NCBI RefSeq assembly: GCF_003173595.1
Contig: NZ_QGNZ01000004.1
Coordinates: forward strand, 558,001-622,000
Direction: 5' to 3'
Origin: Pedobacter yonginensis
GTDB taxonomy: Bacteria; Bacteroidota; Bacteroidia; Sphingobacteriales; Sphingobacteriaceae
DNA length: 64,000 nt
The notes beneath the pieces are model-generated. The model was not told the DNA's origin, searched no databases, and saw only the letters and a program-made list of their open reading frames with translations. Every line of letters begins with the position of its first letter. Position 1 is the stretch's first letter. The translations under genes and the position numbers were made by a program. Positions 51,401 through 60,724 of this stretch are shown here, piece by piece.

Positions 51401-52253
51401 TGATGATGATAAAAACGAGATGATTAAACTATTGCTTCATAACTACGGTATCCGTGTTAACGAAGAACTTGGTGCTTACAAACGCGATAAATTTGCGATT
51501 AGTGTAGGTGATGAGCTTCCTTCAGGAATTGTACAAATGGCAAAAGTTTATGTAGCTAAAAAACGTAAATTAAAAGTAGGTGATAAAATGGCAGGACGCC
51601 ACGGTAATAAAGGTATTGTTGCACGTATTGTACGTGATGAAGATATGCCTTTCTTAGCTGATGGTACTCCAGTTGATATTGTGTTGAACCCACTGGGTGT
51701 ACCTTCACGTATGAACCTTGGTCAGATTTACGAAACTATTTTGGCATGGGCTGGTCAAGAACTAGGTGTTAAATTTGCAACACCAATTTTTGATGGTGCT
51801 ACCCACACTGAGGTAGAAGAGTGGATTGCTAAAGCGGGTGTTCCTGCTTCAGGTAAAACCTACTTATACAATGGTTTAACAGGTGAGCGTTTCGATCAGA
51901 CTACAACTGTAGGTATTATCTACATGTTGAAATTAGGTCACATGGTTGATGATAAGATGCACGCCCGTTCAATCGGACCATACTCATTAATTACACAACA
52001 ACCATTGGGTGGTAAAGCTCAATTTGGTGGTCAGCGTTTTGGTGAGATGGAGGTTTGGGCATTAGAGGCGTTTGGTGCAGCTAATATTCTTCAAGAAATC
52101 TTAACCGTTAAATCGGATGATGTAATCGGAAGAGCCAAAACTTACGAAGCCATTGTTAAAGGTGAAAACCTACCAACACCAGGTGTACCAGAATCGTTTA
52201 ATGTATTGGTACATGAGTTACGCGGTTTAGGTTTAGATATTACGTTAGACTAA
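48450..52253 (+). CDS. rpoB: RNA polymerase beta subunit
   Basis: 1267 residues beginning at TTG 48450 ([23 protein letters not shown]). Family landmarks: [12 protein letters not shown] (protrusion/fork), [47 protein letters not shown] (rifampicin-pocket region, wild-type-looking with Gln, Asp, His, Arg and Ser at the usual positions), [14 protein letters not shown] and the C-terminal [16 protein letters not shown]. No sign of resistance substitutions, but this is read by eye. Confidence 0.98.
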   Translation: [1267 protein letters not shown]

Positions 52254-52271
52254 TTGAATGAAAGAATGAAG

Positions 52272-52309
52272 GCATGATTGAATGATGGGAAACTTTCATT
52301 CAATCATGC
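52272..52309. other. Perfect 14-bp palindrome between rpoB and rpoC
   Basis: GCATGATTGAATGA (52272-52285) and TCATTCAATCATGC (52296-52309) pair without mismatch, loop TGGGAAACTT, no T run. It belongs to the 'ATTGAATGA' type of intergenic repeat also seen near 37741 and 39505-39590. In the polycistronic mRNA it would be a strong hairpin 35 bases before rpoC. Confidence 0.75.
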
Positions 52310-52344
52310 TCTCACTACATCCTTCAATCATTAAAGAAAGAGAT

Positions 52345-55300
52345 ATGTCTTACAAAAAGGATAATAAATTAAAAAGCAATTTCACATCAATCACGATTAG
52401 CTTATCGTCTCCTGAAATTATTTTGGAGCGCTCAAGCGGTGAGGTGTTGAAGCCAGAAACCATTAATTACCGTACTTACAAACCTGAACGTGATGGTTTG
52501 TTCTGTGAGCGTATTTTTGGTCCGGTAAAAGATTACGAATGTCATTGCGGTAAATACAAACGTATCCGTTATAAAGGTATTGTTTGTGATCGTTGTGGTG
52601 TTGAAGTAACAGAAAAGAAGGTACGTAGAGAGCGTATGGGACACATCGCTTTGGTGGTGCCTGTTGCGCACATCTGGTATTTCCGTTCTTTACCAAACAA
52701 AATCGGTTACTTATTAGGTTTACCTACTAAAAAACTTGATTTAATTATCTATTACGAGCGTTACGTGGTTATCCAATCCGGTTTAATGGAAGAGGATGGC
52801 ATTAAGTACATGGACTTCTTAACGGAAGAAGAGTACTTAGATATCTTAGATAAATTACCTAAAGAAAATCAATATCTGGATGATAAAGATCCTAATAAAT
52901 TCATCGCCAAAATGGGTGCTGAAGCATTAGAAGATCTTTTGAAACGTATTAACTTAGATACTTTATCTTACGATTTACGTCACCAAGCAGCTAATGAAAC
53001 TTCTCAACAACGTAAAAATGAGGCTTTAAAACGTCTTCAAGTTGTTGAAGCTTTCCGTGGTGCTAATACACGCATTGAGAATCGCCCAGAATGGATGATT
53101 GTTAAAATTGTTCCGGTTATTCCACCAGAATTGCGTCCATTAGTTCCATTAGAAGGTGGTCGTTTCGCTACATCAGATTTGAATGATTTATACCGTCGTG
53201 TAATTATCCGTAACAACCGTTTAAAACGTTTGATCGAGATTAAAGCACCAGAGGTAATTTTACGTAACGAGAAACGTATGTTGCAGGAAGCTGTAGATTC
53301 GTTGTTCGATAACTCGCGTAAAGTTAATGCGGTTAAAACTGAAGGTAACCGTGCTTTGAAATCACTTTCAGACATCTTGAAAGGTAAACAGGGTCGTTTC
53401 CGTCAGAACTTATTAGGTAAACGTGTGGATTATTCAGCTCGTTCGGTAATTGTTGTAGGGCCAAGCCTTAAATTACACGAGTGTGGTATCCCTAAAGATA
53501 TGGCTGCTGAGCTTTACAAACCGTTCATTATTCGTAAGATGATTGAGCGTGGTGTGGTGAAAACAGTTAAATCTGCAAAGAAAATTGTAGATAGAAAAGA
53601 CCCATTAGTTTGGGATATTCTAGAAAACGTATTGAAAGGACACCCGGTATTATTAAACCGTGCACCTACGTTACACAGACTGGGTATCCAAGCTTTCCAA
53701 CCTAAATTAATTGAAGGAAAAGCGATTCAATTACACCCATTAGTGTGTACTGCGTTCAACGCCGATTTTGATGGTGACCAGATGGCTGTGCATTTACCGC
53801 TAGGTAATGCCGCAATTTTGGAAGCCCAAGTATTGATGTTGGCCGCTCATAACATCTTAAACCCTGCAAACGGTACACCAATTACTGTACCATCACAGGA
53901 TATGGTTTTGGGTCTTTATTACATTACTAAAGGCCGTAGAACAGATGACACTAGAGTTGTAAAAGGACAGGATTCGAATTTCTATTCTCCAGAAGAAGTA
54001 ATTATTGCTTATAACGAGAAAGAATTAGATCTGCATGCTTTCATCAAAGTAAGGGTTAATGTTAAACAAAGCGATGGTACTATCGTGAATAAGTTAACAG
54101 AAACTACCGTTGGTAGAGTATTATTCAACCAATTGGTTCCTGAAGAAGTAGGTTACATCAATGAACTATTAACTAAAAAATCTTTAAGAGATATTATTGG
54201 TGAAGTAGTGAAAATGACAGGTATGGCTCGTTCTTCACAGTTCTTAGATGATATCAAAGAATTAGGTTTCCGTATGGCTTTCCAAGGAGGTTTATCGTTC
54301 AACTTACAAGACGTTAACATCCCTGTTGAAAAACATACTTTATTAGAACAAGCAGCTGCTGAAGTTGAAGAGGTAAGAAACAACTATAACATGGGTTTCA
54401 TTACCAACAACGAACGTTACAACCAAATTATCGATATTTGGACACGTATCAACAACAGATTAACTACATTCGTTATGACTCAGTTATCGTCAGATAACCA
54501 AGGTTTTAACTCCGTATATATGATGCTTGATTCTGGTGCACGTGGTTCGAAAGAGCAGATTCGTCAGCTTTGCGGAATGCGTGGATTGATGGCGAAACCT
54601 CAAAAATCTGGTTCAGGTGGTGACATTATTGAGAATCCAATCTTATCAAACTTTAAAGAAGGCTTATCGGTATTAGAATACTTCATTTCTACTCACGGTG
54701 CGCGTAAAGGTTTGGCAGATACGGCGTTAAAGACAGCTGATGCTGGTTACTTAACTCGTCGTTTGCATGATGTTGCACAAGATATGATTGTTAACGATAA
54801 CGACTGTGGTACTTTAAGAGGCATGTACACTACTGCTTTGAAAGATCAAGAAGATATTGTTGAGCCATTATACGATCGAATTTTAGGACGTACGTCATTA
54901 CATGATGTTTACAATCCATTAGATAATCAATTGTTAGTTGGTGCTGGTGAAGACATCAACGAGGATATTGCCAAAGCGATTGAAGAATCTCCATTAGAAG
55001 GTATTGAAATTCGTTCAGTATTAACTTGTGAAGCTAAACGTGGTGTTTGTGCTTTATGTTACGGTCGTAACTTAGCATCTGGCAAACGTGTTCAAAGAGG
55101 TGAGGCAGTTGGTGTTATTGCAGCACAATCAATCGGTGAGCCGGGTACACAGTTAACACTTCGTACTTTCCACGTGGGTGGTACTGCATCAAACATTGCT
55201 GCAGAATCAAATATCGTAGCTAAGTTTGATGGTGTTATCGAATTTGAAAACATCCGTACTGTTGATACACAAACAGAAGAAGGAACCGTACAAGTTGTAT

Positions 55301-56631
55301 TGGGTCGTTCAGGTGAGTTCAAAATTGTTGAGCCAGGTACCGGACGTATCATCGTAACCAACAACATTCCTTACGGTGCATTCTTATTCGTTAAGGAAGG
55401 TGATAAATTATCTAAAGGCGATAAAATCTGTTCGTGGGATCCGTACAACGCGGTTATTCTTTCAGAATTTGCCGGTAAAGCACAATTTGATGCCATTATA
55501 GAAGGTGTTACCTATCGTGAGGAATCAGATGAGCAAACAGGTCACCGTGAAAAAGTGATTATCGATACACGTGATAAAACTAAAAACCCTTCAGTACAAA
55601 TCGTTGATAAGAAAGGCGAATTTATTAAAGGATATAACATTCCAGTGGGTGCCCACGTTTCAGTTGATGAAGGTGAAACCATCCAAACTGGTCAAATTAT
55701 CGCTAAAATACCACGTGCAACTGGTAAAACCCGAGATATTACAGGTGGTTTACCACGTGTAACGGAATTATTCGAAGCACGTAACCCTTCAAACCCAGCT
55801 GTAGTAACTGAGATTGATGGTGTGGTTACTTTAGGTGGTGTTAAACGTGGTAATCGTGAGATCACAATCGAATCTAAAGATGGTGAAGTTAAGAAATACC
55901 TAGTTCCATTGTCTAAACACATCCTTGTTCAGGATAATGACTTTGTGAAAGCAGGTATGCCTTTATCAGATGGTTCAATTTCTCCTGCGGATATCTTATC
56001 AATTAAAGGACCTGCAGCGGTTCAAGAATACTTAGTTAATGGTATTCAAGAGGTTTACCGTTTGCAAGGTGTGAAAATTAACGATAAGCATTTCGAGGTA
56101 ATTGTTCACCAAATGATGCAGAAAGTTCACATTGAAGATCCAGGAGATACTATTTTCTTAGAAAACAATGCTGTTGATCGTTGGGATTTTGCTGAAGAGA
56201 ATGATGCCATGTACGACAAGAAAGTTGTTGAAGATGCGGGAGATTCAAATGATTTCAAACCAGGTCAGATTGTTTCATTACGTAGATTAAGAGACGAAAA
56301 TTCTCAGTTGAAACGTAAAGATTTAAAACAGATTACGGTTAGAGATGCAAGACCAGCAACTGCAAGTTCTATCTTACAAGGTATTACACGTGCATCATTA
56401 GGTACTAAATCGTTCATTTCTGCGGCTTCGTTCCAGGAAACTACGAAAGTATTAAATGAGGCAGCTATTGCAGGTAAACGTGATAACATGTTAGGCTTGA
56501 AAGAAAATGTAATTGTTGGTCACTTAATTCCTTCGGGAACAGGTGTTCGTGGTTACGAAAGAATCATCGTTGGTTCTCAAGAAGAATACGATAAATTATT
56601 AGCTTCGAAACAAGAAGAAGTAGAGGCATAA
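52345..56631 (+). CDS. rpoC: RNA polymerase beta' subunit
   Basis: 1428 residues from ATG 52345 (MSYKKDNKLKSNFTSITISL); the open frame starts 21 codons earlier inside the palindrome, which is not coding. Landmarks: zinc ribbon CHCGKYKRIRYKGIVCDRCGVE, the catalytic NADFDGDQMAVH with three Asp (about residue 470), the trigger-loop region, second zinc site CEAKRGVCALCYG, and GEAVGVIAAQSIGEPGTQLTLRTFHVGG. Ends with KQEEVEA. Confidence 0.98.
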   Translation: MSYKKDNKLKSNFTSITISLSSPEIILERSSGEVLKPETINYRTYKPERDGLFCERIFGPVKDYECHCGKYKRIRYKGIVCDRCGVEVTEKKVRRERMGHIALVVPVAHIWYFRSLPNKIGYLLGLPTKKLDLIIYYERYVVIQSGLMEEDGIKYMDFLTEEEYLDILDKLPKENQYLDDKDPNKFIAKMGAEALEDLLKRINLDTLSYDLRHQAANETSQQRKNEALKRLQVVEAFRGANTRIENRPEWMIVKIVPVIPPELRPLVPLEGGRFATSDLNDLYRRVIIRNNRLKRLIEIKAPEVILRNEKRMLQEAVDSLFDNSRKVNAVKTEGNRALKSLSDILKGKQGRFRQNLLGKRVDYSARSVIVVGPSLKLHECGIPKDMAAELYKPFIIRKMIERGVVKTVKSAKKIVDRKDPLVWDILENVLKGHPVLLNRAPTLHRLGIQAFQPKLIEGKAIQLHPLVCTAFNADFDGDQMAVHLPLGNAAILEAQVLMLAAHNILNPANGTPITVPSQDMVLGLYYITKGRRTDDTRVVKGQDSNFYSPEEVIIAYNEKELDLHAFIKVRVNVKQSDGTIVNKLTETTVGRVLFNQLVPEEVGYINELLTKKSLRDIIGEVVKMTGMARSSQFLDDIKELGFRMAFQGGLSFNLQDVNIPVEKHTLLEQAAAEVEEVRNNYNMGFITNNERYNQIIDIWTRINNRLTTFVMTQLSSDNQGFNSVYMMLDSGARGSKEQIRQLCGMRGLMAKPQKSGSGGDIIENPILSNFKEGLSVLEYFISTHGARKGLADTALKTADAGYLTRRLHDVAQDMIVNDNDCGTLRGMYTTALKDQEDIVEPLYDRILGRTSLHDVYNPLDNQLLVGAGEDINEDIAKAIEESPLEGIEIRSVLTCEAKRGVCALCYGRNLASGKRVQRGEAVGVIAAQSIGEPGTQLTLRTFHVGGTASNIAAESNIVAKFDGVIEFENIRTVDTQTEEGTVQVVLGRSGEFKIVEPGTGRIIVTNNIPYGAFLFVKEGDKLSKGDKICSWDPYNAVILSEFAGKAQFDAIIEGVTYREESDEQTGHREKVIIDTRDKTKNPSVQIVDKKGEFIKGYNIPVGAHVSVDEGETIQTGQIIAKIPRATGKTRDITGGLPRVTELFEARNPSNPAVVTEIDGVVTLGGVKRGNREITIESKDGEVKKYLVPLSKHILVQDNDFVKAGMPLSDGSISPADILSIKGPAAVQEYLVNGIQEVYRLQGVKINDKHFEVIVHQMMQKVHIEDPGDTIFLENNAVDRWDFAEENDAMYDKKVVEDAGDSNDFKPGQIVSLRRLRDENSQLKRKDLKQITVRDARPATASSILQGITRASLGTKSFISAASFQETTKVLNEAAIAGKRDNMLGLKENVIVGHLIPSGTGVRGYERIIVGSQEEYDKLLASKQEEVEA

Positions 56632-56650
56632 TAATCAATCATATGATTTT

Positions 56651-56685
56651 AAAGGGCTGTTTCATTATTGAGACAGCCCTTTTTA
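56651..56685 (+). terminator. Terminator of the rpl-rpoBC operon
   Basis: AAAGGGCTGTTTC (56651-56663) pairs with GAGACAGCCCTTT (56670-56682) with one G-T pair, then a T run. Confidence 0.9.
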
Positions 56686-56765
56686 TTTATTAATTTTTTG
56701 TGAATGCGAGTTTAATATTACCTTTATGTTCGCTCAATATGAACGAAGATTAATTTTACTCAATT

Positions 56766-57077
56766 ATGGAAGAACAACAAAACGAAAATCAATTAAATAT
56801 AGAACTCTCAGAAGAAGTTGCAGAGGGTGTATTTTCAAACCTTGCGATCATTACCCATTCCAATACAGAATTTGTGCTTGATTTTATTCGCGTAATGCCA
56901 GGCTTGCCTAAAGCTAAAGTTAAATCAAGAATTATTTTAACGCCCGAACACGCTAAGCGTTTATTATCAGCCTTAGAAGACAACCTTCAAAAATTTGAAG
57001 CGGTTAACGGACGTATCAAAACTCAGGAAGAACCGCCATTCCCTATGGGTTTTGGAGGGCCAACAGCACAAGCTTAA
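56766..57077 (+). CDS. DUF3467 protein
   Basis: 103 residues, cytoplasmic. The pattern LNIELSEEVAEGVFSNLAIITHSNTEFVLDFIRVMPGLPKAKVKSRIILTPEHAKRLLSALEDNLQKFE matches the DUF3467 family, widespread in Bacteroidota and elsewhere, function unknown. The Gly/Pro-rich tail FPMGFGGPTAQA is disordered. It follows rpoC after the operon terminator and is transcribed on its own. Confidence 0.88.
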   Translation: MEEQQNENQLNIELSEEVAEGVFSNLAIITHSNTEFVLDFIRVMPGLPKAKVKSRIILTPEHAKRLLSALEDNLQKFEAVNGRIKTQEEPPFPMGFGGPTAQA

Positions 57078-57107
57078 TTACTTTTAAAAATACTTATAAA
57101 CAAATGT

Positions 57108-57138
57108 TTGCTTGCTATGTTAGCATAGTATATATTTG
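57108..57138 (+). promoter_or_regulatory. Promoter of the FadL-like gene
   Basis: TTTG (57108-57111) and TATATTTG (57131-57138), 19 bases apart: near-perfect Bacteroidota promoter, about 20 bases before the start codon. Confidence 0.75.
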
Positions 57139-57158
57139 TGCGATAACCATATATAAAC

Positions 57159-58382
57159 ATGAAAAAAATTTTATTGAGCGCGCTACTTTCTTTCCCGATA
57201 TGGGTTATGGCACAGGGCTTCCAGGTTAATTTACAAGGGCAAAAACAAATCGGTATGGCGGGAGCAGGTTCTGCCTTGGCGTTAGACGAGGCTTCTGTAT
57301 TTTTTAACCCTGGAGCAGTTACCTTCTTAGAAAAAAACTCCATTTCGGCAGGGGGAAATCCATTATTATTCAAGTCGGCATTCCAGCAAGCGAATTCTAA
57401 TGTTACAGAAAACGTAAAAAATAAAATTGCTACACCATTTGAGCTTTACGCCGTTTGGGGACCAAAATCAAATAAATGGAAATTGGGTTTGGGTGTTTAT
57501 ACGCCTTTTGGCGGATTGGTTGATTGGGGCGACAATTGGTCGGGCAAATATGCTTTAACTTCATTAAATCTTAAAGCAATCTACTTCCAACCAACCTTGA
57601 GTATAAAAATTACGGATCGTATTGGTATTGGAGCAGGTTTCGTTTACAATTATGGCGACGTAAACTTACAGAGAGCAATTCCTGTCAATTTTCCTGATGG
57701 ACGTTCTGGAAAGGTAACTTTAGATGGTACTGGAAAAGGTTATGGTTGGAATGCTGGTATTTACATTAATACCTTAAGCAACATTACGTTTGCCATTACC
57801 CATAAATCAAAAGTTATTACAAAACTGGACGGTGGAAGCGCAGAATTTGATGTTCCGAATTCATTAAGAACATCTTTCCCGGCAGGAAATACATTTAATG
57901 CAGAACTGCCTTTACCAGCTACAACTACGTTAGGCATTGGCATCCCACTTTCCAAATCAACAAAACTAGCTTTCGATGCAAGTTGGGTTCAATGGCACAT
58001 TTATCAAGATTTATCTTTTGATTATGCTACGAATACTTCTGCTTTGGCCGATACAAAATCTGCACGTAACTATCGTGATGGTTCTTCATTCAAATTAGGA
58101 ATCAATCATCAGGCGACAGAAAAATTGGCTTTAAGGGCCGGTGTGGGTTATGCTTTAAGCCCAGTTCAAGATGGCTATGTAACTCCTGAAGCTCCTGATG
58201 CAAATCGTTATATTTTAAGTGCGGGCGCTGGTTACGCTTTTACTTCGAAGTTTGAAGTTAATGCTTCGTTTTTCTTCGAAGATGTTCAATCACGTACACA
58301 AAAAAATATTGAAACAGGCTTAAACGGCACCTTTAAAACCCTAGTTTATGCACCAGGGCTTTCATTAACTTATAAATGGTAG
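57159..58382 (+). CDS. FadL/OmpP1-type outer-membrane transport protein
   Basis: 407 residues with a signal peptide (MKKILLSALLSFPIWVMAQ). The mature start GFQVNLQGQKQIGMAGAGSALALDEASVFFNPGAV is the FadL/TodX N-terminal hatch signature. The rest alternates beta strands of a 14-strand barrel and ends YKW. The family carries long-chain fatty acids or hydrophobic compounds across the outer membrane. The downstream SGNH lipoprotein starts 11 bases after the stop, suggesting a lipid-uptake pair. Confidence 0.93.
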   Translation: MKKILLSALLSFPIWVMAQGFQVNLQGQKQIGMAGAGSALALDEASVFFNPGAVTFLEKNSISAGGNPLLFKSAFQQANSNVTENVKNKIATPFELYAVWGPKSNKWKLGLGVYTPFGGLVDWGDNWSGKYALTSLNLKAIYFQPTLSIKITDRIGIGAGFVYNYGDVNLQRAIPVNFPDGRSGKVTLDGTGKGYGWNAGIYINTLSNITFAITHKSKVITKLDGGSAEFDVPNSLRTSFPAGNTFNAELPLPATTTLGIGIPLSKSTKLAFDASWVQWHIYQDLSFDYATNTSALADTKSARNYRDGSSFKLGINHQATEKLALRAGVGYALSPVQDGYVTPEAPDANRYILSAGAGYAFTSKFEVNASFFFEDVQSRTQKNIETGLNGTFKTLVYAPGLSLTYKW

Positions 58383-58393
58383 GAGAAATTACG

Positions 58394-59677
58394 ATGAAAA
58401 AATATATATTAAATAGTCTTTTAGTTGCTAGCGTACTTTTTGTAGCTTCTTGTAAACCAGAAATTGAAAGTCCAGCAGGTACCACCGCAGGATCGGCAAA
58501 TTTTAGCAAATACATAGCAGTAGGTAACTCTTTAACCTCAGGGTTTGCTGATGGTGGTTTGTATTTGGAAGGCCAAAAAGTAGCTTATCCAAATTTAATG
58601 GCCGAGAAAATGGCAACCGTAGGAGGGGGGAGTTTTACTTCGCCATTTTTTACAGATGCACAGGCAAATGGATCTGGATATTTATCTTTAACGGCATTGG
58701 TTAATGGTGTGCCTACCTTAACACCAGTTACCACGAATTTAGCTTATCGTGATGCAACTCGATTAGCGAAATATACAGGTGAAGTTCAGAATTTAGGCAT
58801 ACCTGGAATGCGTGTAGATTTGGCTTTTGCTGGACCTTTTGGTGCAGCCAATCCATATTTGGAAAGACTTTTACCTGATGCGCAAGTAGGCGTAACTTCT
58901 TATTTTCAATTTATTCAGGGTAGAAGTCATACCTTCTTCTCTTTATGGTTGGGTAACAACGATGCTTTAGGATACGCAACCAACGGCGGTGTAACGACTG
59001 ATGCCACTAACGTTTTAACCGATAAATCAACTTTTGCATTGTTGTATTCTAATTTAGTGAACTCGCTTTCAGCAGGTGGACAAAAAGGAATTGTTGCGAC
59101 GATCCCTGATGTGACTGCGATTCCGTATTTCAATACGGTAACGGTTGCTGCATTACTAAACGCTGCAAAAGCAATCAATCCTGCGGCTGCCGCCATTTAC
59201 ATCCAAACGGGTACGGGAACGGTGAGAGCGGCAACCAGTGAAGATTTAATTCGTTTGCCTTTCCAATCAGCAGGCTTGTTTGGTTCAACTACATCATCAC
59301 CATATCCTTATGGTTTGCATCCTTTAAATCCGATTGCAAATAACTGGGTTTTAGATAAAGATGAAGTTGCTAAGGTTAAAGATTATGTAATCAGCTATAA
59401 CAATAGCATTAAATCTCTTGCAGATAGCAAAGGTTTGGCTATTGCAGATACTTACGCTTACTTAAATCAGGTTAAAACCGGGATTATCATCAATGGAATT
59501 GGAATCAATTCGGCTTTCATTACGGGTGGCGCTTTCTCTCTTGATGGTGTTCACTTAACCCCACGCGGAAATGCGGTAATTGCTAATGTGTTCATTAATG
59601 CAATTAATGCCAAATACGGATCGACAATTCCTGTGGTGGATGTTACGCAATATAGAGGTGTAAAATTCCCGAACTAA
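58394..59677 (+). CDS. SGNH/GDSL-type lipoprotein hydrolase
   Basis: 427 residues from ATG 58394, preceded by an AGGAG sequence overlapping the upstream stop; the frame extends six codons upstream. Lipoprotein signal MKKYILNSLLVASVLFVASC. SGNH blocks: GNSLTSGFADG (Ser nucleophile, variant of GDS), Gly-containing LGIPGMR, WLGNNDAL (Asn) and the DGVHLTPRGNAVIA (Asp/His) near the C-terminus. Likely a surface-exposed esterase or lipase; with the FadL-like porin it could release and import fatty acids. Confidence 0.9.
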   Translation: MKKYILNSLLVASVLFVASCKPEIESPAGTTAGSANFSKYIAVGNSLTSGFADGGLYLEGQKVAYPNLMAEKMATVGGGSFTSPFFTDAQANGSGYLSLTALVNGVPTLTPVTTNLAYRDATRLAKYTGEVQNLGIPGMRVDLAFAGPFGAANPYLERLLPDAQVGVTSYFQFIQGRSHTFFSLWLGNNDALGYATNGGVTTDATNVLTDKSTFALLYSNLVNSLSAGGQKGIVATIPDVTAIPYFNTVTVAALLNAAKAINPAAAAIYIQTGTGTVRAATSEDLIRLPFQSAGLFGSTTSSPYPYGLHPLNPIANNWVLDKDEVAKVKDYVISYNNSIKSLADSKGLAIADTYAYLNQVKTGIIINGIGINSAFITGGAFSLDGVHLTPRGNAVIANVFINAINAKYGSTIPVVDVTQYRGVKFPN

Positions 59678-59696
59678 AATTCATCGGAAATATTGA

Positions 59697-59725
59697 AAAG
59701 GCTTGCAGATTTGCAGGCCTTTTTC
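59697..59725. terminator. Bidirectional terminator between SGNH gene and miaA
   Basis: AAAGGCTTGCA (59698-59708) pairs with TGCAGGCCTTT around GATT, one G-T pair, A and T runs on both sides. It serves the convergent genes ending at 59677 and 59728. Confidence 0.85.
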
Positions 59726-59727
59726 GT

Positions 59728-60654
59728 TTAAAGCTGTTTTTTTATAAAAGCAATAATCTGCTCCTTTTCATCTGGCTCAAACCAATTTATCTCCTCATCT
59801 TTTCTGAACCAAGTAAGTTGTCGTTTTGCAAACCTGCGTGTATTCTGTTTTATGGCAGCGATAGCATCAGCTAAGGAGACTTTTTCATCAACATAATCAA
59901 ACAACTCACTATAACCTACAGTATTAAGCGCATTATACTTTCTAAAAGGAATAAGGCCTTTCACTTCTTCTAATAAACCCCTTTCCATCATTTTATCTAC
60001 TCGGTGGTTGATTTGATTATAAAGTGTTGCTCGATCTGTATTGAGTCCAATTTTGATGATGTTAAACGGTCGGTCTTTTTTCTGCGCGGAAAGCATGGAT
60101 GACAGTTTTCGTCCTGTTGAAAGAAATACCTCTAGCCCTCTGATCATTCTTTGAGGGTTATTTTGATCCACTTTGTTGAAGTATTCTGGATCGACCTGTT
60201 CGAGTTTTTTTTGTATCACCTCAATCCCTTCATTTTCGAATTGGGCGTTGAGTTGTTCCCGGATCTTTAGATCAATTTCTGGCATTTCATCTAAACCATT
60301 AAGTACGGCATTAACATATAGACCAGAACCTCCGACTATAATTGCCGTATCTCGATCTGTAAATATGGCCTGCAGCGTTTCCAATGCCTCCACTTCAAAA
60401 TCGCCAGTGCTAAAAAGTTTTTCTACAGAATGTGAGTTAATAAAGTGATGCTTAACCGACGCAAGTTCTTCTTGATTGGGTTTCGCCGTACCAATTTCCA
60501 TTTCCTTGAAAAATTGTCTGGAATCAGCAGAAATGATTTCGGTGTTAAAATAACGCCCAAGTTCGATCGCCAGGGCAGTTTTTCCGATGGCGGTTGGGCC
60601 AACAACTGAGATAAGGGTTTTAGCTTTTTTAGGCTTTAAGTTATCTGTTGGCAT
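59728..60654 (-). CDS. miaA: tRNA dimethylallyltransferase
   Basis: 308-residue enzyme that adds the isopentenyl group to A37 of tRNAs reading UNN codons. P-loop VVGPTAIGKTALAIEL (~16-31), the catalytic DSRQFFKEMEIGTAKP segment, GGSGLYVNAVLNGLDEMP, and C-terminal TRRFAKRQLTWFRKDEEINW are characteristic. Length is standard. Confidence 0.97.
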   Translation of the reverse strand: MPTDNLKPKKAKTLISVVGPTAIGKTALAIELGRYFNTEIISADSRQFFKEMEIGTAKPNQEELASVKHHFINSHSVEKLFSTGDFEVEALETLQAIFTDRDTAIIVGGSGLYVNAVLNGLDEMPEIDLKIREQLNAQFENEGIEVIQKKLEQVDPEYFNKVDQNNPQRMIRGLEVFLSTGRKLSSMLSAQKKDRPFNIIKIGLNTDRATLYNQINHRVDKMMERGLLEEVKGLIPFRKYNALNTVGYSELFDYVDEKVSLADAIAAIKQNTRRFAKRQLTWFRKDEEINWFEPDEKEQIIAFIKKQL

Positions 60655-60669
60655 ATTGCTTTTTTAACA

Positions 60670-60699
60670 AAACGGTCAGATGAATCCATCTGACCGTTT
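60670..60699 (-). terminator. Terminator of the pRiA4b ORF-3-like gene
   Basis: AAACGGTCAGATG (60670-60682) and CATCTGACCGTTT (60687-60699) form a perfect 13 bp stem with loop AATC between the gene at 60725 and miaA. Confidence 0.85.
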
Positions 60700-60724
60700 G
60701 TATATTGTTTAATTTTATTTTGGA

